Source: an uncultured Paracoccaceae bacterium
Lineage (GTDB): Bacteria; Pseudomonadota; Alphaproteobacteria; Rhodobacterales; Rhodobacteraceae
Assembly (NCBI GenBank): GCA_937927675.1
Contig: CALBSG010000110.1
Coordinates: 1 to 64,000, forward strand
Reading direction: 5' to 3'
Length of the DNA stretch: 64,000 nt
Under the pieces are notes generated by a model. The model was not told the DNA's origin, did not search any database, and saw only the letters and a list, made by a program, of their open reading frames with translations. Positions 58,014-64,000 of the stretch are shown piece after piece. Made by a program: the position numbers and the translations under genes. The first letter of the stretch is position 1. Each line of letters opens with the position of its first letter.

Positions 58014-58946
58014 ATGGACTTTGGCGCAATAAATCCGGCCGTCCTTATCGCCTCTTTGATGATGGCCTCGGTGCCGATCCTTTTGGCGGCACTGGGCGAA
58101 TTGGTGGTGGAAAAGGCGGGTGTGCTGAACCTTGGGGTGGAAGGCATGATGATCATGGGGGCGATTTGCGGCTTCATGGTGACCATTCACACCGGCAATC
58201 CGTTTCTTGGCTTTATCGGCGGGGCCTTGGGCGGCGCGGCGCTAAGCCTGATCTTTGCCTTTCTGACGCAGGTCTTGTTGGCCAATCAGGTCGCCACGGG
58301 TCTGGCGCTGACCATGTTTGGTCTGGGGCTGTCAGCGCTTTTGGGGCAAGGCTACAACGGGTTGAAACCCGCCGCGACGGGACCGGTGCCCTTTGGCCCG
58401 CTGACCGATCTGCCGTTTTTCGGCAAGGTTCTGTTTAGCCATGACTGGGTGGTCTATTTCTCGGTCTTTATGACGGGGGCGCTTTGGTATGTGCTGAAGG
58501 CCACGCGACTGGGGCTGATCATCCGCGCCGTGGGCGAAAGCCATGAGGCCGCCCATGCACTGGGCTACAAGGTCAACCGTATTCGGCTGGGCGCGATTGC
58601 CTTTGGCGGGGCGATGGCGGGGATGGGCGGGGCCTACATCAGCCTTGTTCGGGTGCCGCAATGGGTGGATGGCATCACCGCAGGCGCGGGCTGGATTGCC
58701 TTGGCGATTGTGGTTTTCGCCAGCTGGCGGCCGTGGCGGGCGCTGATCGGTGCCTATCTTTTCGGCGGAATCACGGTATTGCAGCTGAACCTGCAAGCCG
58801 CAGGCAGTGCCATTCCGGTCGAATACTTGTCGATGTCGCCCTATCTGATAACCATAGCGGCGCTTGTCTGGATGTCGTCGGGCAAAGGCAAGGCGGCGCA
58901 CAACGCACCTGCCGCGCTCGGACAGAATTTCCACGCCTCACGTTGA
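58014..58946 (+). CDS. BMP-type ABC transporter permease 2
   Basis: 310 residues, about nine membrane helices. VEKAGVLNLGVEGMMIMGAICGF and ANQVATGLALTMFGLGLSALLG mark the BPD_transp_2 family (YufQ/NupQ-like). One base separates it from permease 1. A strong hairpin separates it from the binding-protein gene. Confidence 0.9.
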   Translation: MDFGAINPAVLIASLMMASVPILLAALGELVVEKAGVLNLGVEGMMIMGAICGFMVTIHTGNPFLGFIGGALGGAALSLIFAFLTQVLLANQVATGLALTMFGLGLSALLGQGYNGLKPAATGPVPFGPLTDLPFFGKVLFSHDWVVYFSVFMTGALWYVLKATRLGLIIRAVGESHEAAHALGYKVNRIRLGAIAFGGAMAGMGGAYISLVRVPQWVDGITAGAGWIALAIVVFASWRPWRALIGAYLFGGITVLQLNLQAAGSAIPVEYLSMSPYLITIAALVWMSSGKGKAAHNAPAALGQNFHASR

Positions 58947-58961
58947 GGCATCGCATCAACC

Positions 58962-58980
58962 GGGGCGCAGCAAGCGCCCC
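58962..58980 (+). other. Intercistronic stem-loop before the binding-protein gene
   Basis: GGGGCGC (58962-58968) and GCGCCCC (58974-58980) form a 7-bp stem with a five-base loop, without a U tract, 21 bases before the binding-protein ATG. Such hairpins often protect the downstream message and allow extra binding protein to be made relative to the permeases. Confidence 0.55.
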
Positions 58981-59001
58981 ATCCACGGGGAGAGACTACC
59001 A

Positions 59002-60093
59002 ATGTTGAGAAGAACCCTTCTGGCCACCGCGGCCATTGGTTTTGGCCTGATGGCCGCAGGCTCGGCCATGGCGGCGGGCATGGACAAGGTCAAAGCCTGC
59101 TTCGTCTATGTCGGCCCGATCGGCGATGGCGGCTGGACGTTCCAGCACCATCAGGGTGCCTTGGCCGTGCAGGAAAAGTTCGGCGACAAGGTTGAACTGC
59201 AGTGGCAGGAATCGGTGCCTGAAGGTGCGGACGCCGAGCGCGTTCTGACCCAGATGGCCATGGGCGGCTGCAACATCATCTTCACCACCTCTTTCGGTTA
59301 TATGGACGCAACCAACGCCGTTGCCGCCAAGTTCCCGGATGTGAAGTTTGAACACGCCACCGGCTTCAAGCGCGATTCGGCCAACGTGTCGACCTATAAT
59401 GCCCGCTTCTACGAAGGCCGCGCAGTGGAAGGCGTGATGGCCGGCCGCATGACCAAATCGAACAAGATCGGCTACATCGGCTCGTTCCCGATCCCCGAAG
59501 TCGTGATGGGCATCAACTCCTATTATCTCGCCGCCAAAAAGGTGAACCCGAACGTCGAGCTGTCGGTCGTCTGGGCCTTTACCTGGTTCGATCCGGCGAA
59601 AGAGGCCGACGCTGCCAAAGCGTTGATCGACCAAGGCGTTGACGTGATCGCCAGCCACACCGATTCGACCGCTCCCTTGGCTGAAGCAGCCAAGACCGGT
59701 GGTAAGGTCATCGGCTTTGGTCAGGCCTCTGACATGGCCGAATACAAGGACGGCCCGCGCGTGGCCTCGATCATCGACAACTGGGGCCCCTATTATGTCG
59801 AGCGCGTCGGCGCCCTTCTGGATGGCACCTACGAGCAAAAAGACACCTGGGCGGGCATCGCCGGTGGCGAAGTGCTGATCGGCGAGATTTCCGCCTCGGT
59901 CCCGGCCGACGTGAAAGCCGAAGCCGAAGCTCTGCGTGACGGCATCGCGGCAGGCACCGTGCATCCCTTCACTGGCCCGATCAACAAGCAGGATGGCTCG
60001 CCTTGGCTGGCCGAAGGCGCCACCGCTCCGGACGGCGATCTTCTGGGCATGAACTTCTTCGTTGAAGGCATCAAGGGCGACATTCCGCAGTGA
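59002..60093 (+). CDS. BMP-family ABC transporter substrate-binding protein
   Basis: 363 residues with a signal peptide (1-25, ending AMA). The mature part shows the BMP fold (VYVGPIGDGGWTFQHHQGAL, MAMGGCNIIFTTSFGYMD, IGSFPIPEVVMGINSYYLAAKKVNP, VDVIASHTDSTAPLAEA). The start has no lipobox cysteine, so it is probably free in the periplasm. BMP proteins of this class bind purine nucleosides or related bases; the xdhABC context fits. GGGGAGAG precedes the start. A terminator follows. Confidence 0.92.
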   Translation: MLRRTLLATAAIGFGLMAAGSAMAAGMDKVKACFVYVGPIGDGGWTFQHHQGALAVQEKFGDKVELQWQESVPEGADAERVLTQMAMGGCNIIFTTSFGYMDATNAVAAKFPDVKFEHATGFKRDSANVSTYNARFYEGRAVEGVMAGRMTKSNKIGYIGSFPIPEVVMGINSYYLAAKKVNPNVELSVVWAFTWFDPAKEADAAKALIDQGVDVIASHTDSTAPLAEAAKTGGKVIGFGQASDMAEYKDGPRVASIIDNWGPYYVERVGALLDGTYEQKDTWAGIAGGEVLIGEISASVPADVKAEAEALRDGIAAGTVHPFTGPINKQDGSPWLAEGATAPDGDLLGMNFFVEGIKGDIPQ

Positions 60094-60114
60094 TCTGGCG
60101 GCTCTGACACGGTT

Positions 60115-60140
60115 AAAGGCCCGCTTTTGCGGGCCTTTTT
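60115..60140 (+). terminator. Rho-independent terminator of the xdh-ABC operon
   Basis: AAAGGCCCGC (from 60115) pairs with GCGGGCCTTT around a TTTT loop and is followed by TT, a clear intrinsic terminator 21 bases after the binding-protein stop. Confidence 0.9.
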
Positions 60141-60177
60141 CATTTGATCCGGTCGGCCTATCCGTCTGCGCAAATAA

Positions 60178-60207
60178 TTATCACATTCATGTATTCTGAT
60201 GTATACT
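60178..60207 (+). promoter_or_regulatory. Candidate promoter of the sulfide:quinone oxidoreductase gene
   Basis: An A/T-rich patch unusual for this window holds TATACT (60202-60207) as a -10 element and TTATCA (60178-60183) as a weak -35. Between them, ATGTAT occurs twice with an 8-base offset (CATGTAT and GATGTAT), a possible regulator site. Confidence 0.45.
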
Positions 60208-60242
60208 TTCTTTGAGTCGCAATGATGCTGGGGAGGCAACGG

Positions 60243-61529
60243 ATGGCGCATATCGTGGTTTTGGGGGCGGGGCTTGGTGGGTCGATCATGGCCTATGAGC
60301 TGCGCGATCAGGTCAGGCCCGAAGACCAGATCACGGTCATCACCAAGGATCCGACCTATCACTTTGTGCCGTCAAACCCGTGGATTGCCGTCGGCTGGCG
60401 CAAGCGGGAGGACATCACCATCGACCTTGCGCCGACCATGGCCAAAAAGGGCATCGCGTTCAAAACCGTCGCTGCCGAAAAGGTGCATCCTACGGAAAAC
60501 CGGGTGGAGTTGGTCGACGGCTCCTCGGTGGCCTACGATTATCTGGTGATCGCCACGGGTCCGGAACTCGCCTTTGATGAAATCCCCGGCCTTGGTCCGC
60601 ATGGGGGGTTCACCCAATCGGTCTGCCATGTCGATCACGCTTTGGCTGCCAAAGAGGTTTTTGAAAAGCTCTTGGCCAATCCCGGCCCGGTCATCATCGG
60701 CGCAGTGCAAGGCGCAAGCTGCTATGGCCCGGCGTACGAATTCCTGTTCATTCTGGAAACTGCGCTGCGCCGGGCAAAAATTCGCGACAAGGTGCCGATG
60801 ACCTTTGTCACCTCTGAACCCTATGTCGGTCATTTGGGGCTGGATGGGGTGGGCGACACCAAAGGTCTGTTGGAATCTGAGATGCGCGGAAAGCATATCA
60901 AATGGCTGACCTCGACCCGCGTGAAGAAGGTTGAAGACGGCAAGATGACGGTCGAGGAGATCGCCGACGATGGCTCGGTGAAGGCTGAGAAAGAGTTGCC
61001 ATTTGCGTTTTCGATGATGCTGCCTGCCTTCCGGGGTGTGAAAGCCGTGCGCGACATCGAAGGCCTGTCCAACCCGCGCGGGTTTACGTTGGTGGACAAT
61101 CACCAGCAAAATCAGAAGTATAAGAATATCTTTGCCGTCGGCGTTTGCGTGGCCATTCCGCCGATGGGGCCAACACCGGTGCCTTGTGGGGTGCCGAAGA
61201 CCGGCTTCATGATCGAATCCATGGTGACGGCCACCGCCCATAACATCGGCAATCTGGTGCGGGGGCAGGAACCCGATCGGGTCGGCACCTGGAACGCGGT
61301 GTGTCTGGCCGATTTCGGCGATTCGGGCATTGCCTTTGTCGCCCAACCGCAGATTCCACCGCGCAATGTGAACTGGTCGTCCAGCGGCAAATGGGTGCAT
61401 CTGGCCAAGGTCGGGTTCGAGAAATACTTCATCCGCAAGATCAAGAAGGGCACCTCAGAGCCGTTCTATGAAAAGCTGGCGATGCAAGCGCTTGGCATCG
61501 ACAAACTGAAAGAAGTGAAAAAGGGTTAA
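60243..61529 (+). CDS. sqr: Sulfide:quinone oxidoreductase
   Basis: 428 residues from ATG 60243, GGGAGG upstream. FAD motif GAGLGG (8-13), and the three redox cysteines of SQR are in place: Cys128 (QSVCHVD), Cys160 (GASCYGPA) and Cys354 (NAVCLADFGDSG); VPKTG near 317-321 is also conserved. It oxidises sulfide at the membrane and feeds the quinone pool. No sox genes are nearby, so detoxification or use of sulfide as extra electron donor, perhaps for denitrification, are both possible. Confidence 0.88.
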   Translation: MAHIVVLGAGLGGSIMAYELRDQVRPEDQITVITKDPTYHFVPSNPWIAVGWRKREDITIDLAPTMAKKGIAFKTVAAEKVHPTENRVELVDGSSVAYDYLVIATGPELAFDEIPGLGPHGGFTQSVCHVDHALAAKEVFEKLLANPGPVIIGAVQGASCYGPAYEFLFILETALRRAKIRDKVPMTFVTSEPYVGHLGLDGVGDTKGLLESEMRGKHIKWLTSTRVKKVEDGKMTVEEIADDGSVKAEKELPFAFSMMLPAFRGVKAVRDIEGLSNPRGFTLVDNHQQNQKYKNIFAVGVCVAIPPMGPTPVPCGVPKTGFMIESMVTATAHNIGNLVRGQEPDRVGTWNAVCLADFGDSGIAFVAQPQIPPRNVNWSSSGKWVHLAKVGFEKYFIRKIKKGTSEPFYEKLAMQALGIDKLKEVKKG

Positions 61530-61538
61530 GCCCCCGAC

Positions 61539-61562
61539 AGCCCCCCCACCACAAAGGGGGCT
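61539..61562 (+). terminator. Possible terminator after sqr
   Basis: AGCCCCC (61539-61545) pairs with GGGGGCT (61556-61562), nine bases after the stop codon. No T run follows, so efficiency is uncertain. Confidence 0.5.
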
Positions 61563-61596
61563 TGCCGCAGAACATAGGGCTGGGCATGGTGGCGCC

Positions 61597-62490
61597 ATGT
61601 CCAGCCCTCTCGCCTTTGGGGCCATGCAATGCGGCGGCCGCGCAGATGCCGCCCAGTCCATGGCCATGTTCGCCGCCTGCTATGATGCAGGTCTTCGCCA
61701 TTTTGACACCGCTTGGGTCTATACCGATGGTCGGTCGGAAACGCTTCTGGGCCAATTTGCCCAAGGCCGTGACCTGCAAATCGCCACCAAGATCGGCTAT
61801 GAGGGCGGCGCAGGCCGCGCCAATCTGACAGCGCAATTTGAGACCAGCCGCCAGCGGCTGAACTGCCCGGTCGATTTGCTGTACCTGCACCGTTACGACA
61901 CGGACACGTCCCTAGAGGAAAGCTTTGAAACCCTTGCCCGCTGGCAAAGTGACGGGCTGATCGCCCGTATCGGGGTTTCTAATTTCGCAGCTTGGCAGGT
62001 GATGAAGGCGCAAGCCGTTGCCCATCGCCTTGGCACCAAGATCGACGCCATTCAGCCGATGTATTCGCTGGTCAAGCGGCAGGCCGAGGTAGAAATTCTG
62101 CCAATGGCCGCCGATCAAGGCATCACGGCCTATACCTATTCCCCACTGGGAGGTGGGCTTTTGTCCGGCAAATACGCCTCTGGCGGCGCAGGACGGCTGA
62201 CCGAAGATGCCCGCTATGCCGCGCGCTATGCCCCGGATTATATGAAAACCGCCGCAGCCGATCTGGCTGCGCTGGCGGCAGAATTGGGCACTCATCCTGC
62301 GACACTGGCCGTTGCTTGGGCGAAATGTCACCCGACGGGGCCGGTTCCGCTCATTTCTGCCCGCAACGCCCTACAGCTTGCCCCCTCGCTTGCGGCCGCC
62401 GAATATCCTATGACTATGGAAACATACGCCCGGATTTCGGCGCTGGTTCCAGCGCCGGCTCCGGCCACGGACAGGTTGGAAGAAGCATGA
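61597..62490 (+). CDS. Aldo/keto reductase
   Basis: 297 residues. The catalytic tetrad is Asp37 (HFDTAWVY), Tyr42, Lys65 (ATKIGY) and His98 (LYLHRY). The C-terminal cofactor region (PLISARNALQLAPSL) is a variant of the usual PIPG..... element. It reduces carbonyl compounds with NADPH; substrate unknown. Overlaps the next gene by ATGA. Confidence 0.88.
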   Translation: MSSPLAFGAMQCGGRADAAQSMAMFAACYDAGLRHFDTAWVYTDGRSETLLGQFAQGRDLQIATKIGYEGGAGRANLTAQFETSRQRLNCPVDLLYLHRYDTDTSLEESFETLARWQSDGLIARIGVSNFAAWQVMKAQAVAHRLGTKIDAIQPMYSLVKRQAEVEILPMAADQGITAYTYSPLGGGLLSGKYASGGAGRLTEDARYAARYAPDYMKTAAADLAALAAELGTHPATLAVAWAKCHPTGPVPLISARNALQLAPSLAAAEYPMTMETYARISALVPAPAPATDRLEEA

Positions 62491-63557
62491 ACGATTTTCT
62501 CATCATCGGTGGCGGCATCGCCGGGATTTCGGCAGCAGCCCGCATGTCGCATCTGGGTCGCGTGACCGTGCTAGAGGCGGAAGAGCATCTGGCGCACCAC
62601 GCCTCAGGCCGGTCGGCGGCACTTTATGAGCCGTTTTATGGGCTGAAGCCGGTGGTGGATCTGTCGATGGCCTCGGGCGATTTTTTCCGCAGCCAAGACG
62701 GCATCCTCAGCCCTCGGGGCCTGATGATCCTTGCCCGCGCGCATGAGCATGAGGCGCTGAAGGAAGAAGCGGCCAGCTTTGAACTGCCTGAAATCAGCAT
62801 GGACGAAGCCCGCGCCATGGTGCCTGTCATCAATGACACCATCACCCATGCCGCTTTTGGCAACCATGCTTGGGACATCGACACCGATCTTCTGATGCAG
62901 AACTTTGCCCGCGAGGCGCGCGGCAATGGGGCCGAGATTATGACCCGCGCCCGCGTCACCGCCATTGCCAAGACGGCGGGCGGTTGGGCTGTGACCACCA
63001 CGGCCGGCACCTATGAAGGCCGGGTTCTGGTGAACGCAGGCGGCGCTTGGGTCGACCAGATCGCGCAAATGGCGGGTGTGCAGCCTTTGGGCTTTACCCC
63101 CTATCGTCGGTCGATGGCGCGCATCCCAGCCCCCGGCGGGCATGATGTGTCGGGCTGGCCGATGATGTTTGGCGTGGGCGAGTTGTGGTATGCCAAGCCC
63201 GACGCGGGCGCGCTGATTGTCAGCCCGGCCGAGGAAGACCCGGCAGAGCCGCATGACGCTTGGGCCGATGACATGGTTCTGGCCGAAGGGCTGGCCCGCT
63301 ATGAGGAATTTGTCACCGAACCCGTCACCCGGCTGATTTCCAACTGGGCAGGCCTGCGCACCTTTGCCCCCGACCGCGTCCTGGTGATCGGGCCGGACAA
63401 GCACGATCCGTCCTTCTTCTGGCTGGCGGGGCAAGGCGGCTATGGGTTCCAGACCTCGCCGGCGGCAAGCTTGTTGGCGGCGGATCTGATCGGGGGGCGC
63501 AGCCCGCATCTTGGGACGGATCTGGTGGCGGCCCTGTCACCTGCCCGCTTCGGATGA
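62487..63557 (+). CDS. FAD-dependent oxidoreductase, DAO family
   Basis: 356 residues from ATG 62487; the open frame extends upstream through the aldo/keto reductase gene without support. FAD motif GGGIAG (8-13), EAEEHLAHHASGRSAALYEP, and near the C-terminus FFWLAGQGGYGFQTSPAAS, a D-amino-acid or glycine-oxidase-like signature. It oxidises an amino or hydroxy acid; the substrate is not evident. Overlaps the aldo/keto reductase gene and the DUF938 gene by four bases each. Confidence 0.87.
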   Translation: MNDFLIIGGGIAGISAAARMSHLGRVTVLEAEEHLAHHASGRSAALYEPFYGLKPVVDLSMASGDFFRSQDGILSPRGLMILARAHEHEALKEEAASFELPEISMDEARAMVPVINDTITHAAFGNHAWDIDTDLLMQNFAREARGNGAEIMTRARVTAIAKTAGGWAVTTTAGTYEGRVLVNAGGAWVDQIAQMAGVQPLGFTPYRRSMARIPAPGGHDVSGWPMMFGVGELWYAKPDAGALIVSPAEEDPAEPHDAWADDMVLAEGLARYEEFVTEPVTRLISNWAGLRTFAPDRVLVIGPDKHDPSFFWLAGQGGYGFQTSPAASLLAADLIGGRSPHLGTDLVAALSPARFG

Positions 63558-64000
63558 GCCTGAAGCTGCCCGACACCGGAGCAGAGGTTTTGGCCGATGG
63601 CCGCCGCATGGTGCCATCGGCAGCCCGCAATGCCGAGCCGATTCTTGATGTTTTGCAAGGGATTGGCTTGAAAGGGCGGCTGCTGGAAATCGCCTCGGGC
63701 GCGGGCCCGCATGCGGCATATATGGCTGCACCCTTGGGGCTGGTTTGGCAACCGACGGATCTGGATGAGGCAAATTTCACCTCAATTCGGGCTTGGACCA
63801 CAACGACGGGGGCTACGATACGGCCGCCCCTTCGGCTTGATGCCACGCAGCCCGGTTGGGCCACACAGATCGGGATTTGGGATGCGGTGCTTGTGGTCAA
63901 TCTGCTGCACCTGATCCCAGCTCCTGCCGCCGCGACTTTGCTGGACGAACTGCCTCGCGCGCTTGCCCCCGGCGGAACAGCCTGCCTTTACGGTCCCTTC
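63554..64000 (+). CDS. DUF938 family protein (methyltransferase-like), 3' end outside the window
   Basis: 149 residues are visible and the frame is open to the last base. It starts at an ATG overlapping the preceding stop. The N-terminal RRMVPSAARNAEPILDVL, the SAM-site-like LLEIASGAGPHAAYMA and WQPTDLDEANF are the DUF938 signature, a Rossmann fold resembling SAM-dependent methyltransferases. No function is assigned to the family as far as I know. Coupled to the DAO gene. Confidence 0.8.
   Translation, partial: MSLKLPDTGAEVLADGRRMVPSAARNAEPILDVLQGIGLKGRLLEIASGAGPHAAYMAAPLGLVWQPTDLDEANFTSIRAWTTTTGATIRPPLRLDATQPGWATQIGIWDAVLVVNLLHLIPAPAAATLLDELPRALAPGGTACLYGPF

Overview
The window is GC-rich DNA of the codon style and gene content of Rhodobacteraceae (Alphaproteobacteria; Paracoccus/Rhodobacter-like). 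Evidence: a nirI/nirX block divergent from nirSECF(DL)GHJN, a norCBQDEF operon in the Paracoccus order, a hisS-hisZ-hisG block with short-form HisG, DUF1489, and a BMP-type ABC transporter attached to xdhABC. It looks chromosomal. No tRNA, rRNA, transposase, integrase or CRISPR array was seen.

Layout. 1-2.1 kb: the C-terminal part of an MttB-superfamily methyltransferase and two SDR dehydrogenases. 2.2-10.8 kb: a minus-strand catabolic operon headed by a GntR regulator (DapA-like aldolase/deaminase, aldehyde dehydrogenase, P5C reductase-like protein, FAD amine oxidase), then plus-strand GlxA-like and LysR regulators and a proline-racemase-family enzyme. The set resembles a hydroxyproline or cyclic-amino-acid betaine pathway. 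10.9-15.4 kb: a short ModE-like regulator, molybdate transporter modABC and an aldehyde dehydrogenase.

15.4-36.2 kb is a denitrification island. The minus strand carries cd1 nitrite reductase nirS with the heme d1 genes nirE, nirC, nirF, nirDL (fused), nirG, nirH, nirJ and nirN, then a small membrane protein and a cytochrome c. The divergent plus strand carries nirI, an nnrS-like gene and nirX, then norCBQDEF. A minus-strand Crp/Fnr regulator of Nnr type and a DUF4202 gene close the island. Matching TTGAC-N4-GTTAA boxes precede nirS/nirI and norC. Together these genes reduce nitrite to nitric oxide and then nitrous oxide; no nosZ or nitrate reductase is visible. Oxygen-independent nrdJ (class II ribonucleotide reductase) follows directly.

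38.6-50.4 kb is mostly housekeeping: DUF1489, two EamA transporters, hisG, hisZ, hisS (with a lower-GC internal segment), slyX, an AbrB-family protein, a LysR regulator, a GFA-family protein and dnaE. 50.7-60.1 kb holds xdhABC and a BMP-type ABC importer, read as purine uptake plus oxidation. 60.2-64 kb has sulfide:quinone oxidoreductase, an aldo/keto reductase, a DAO-family oxidoreductase and a DUF938 gene that runs off the end.
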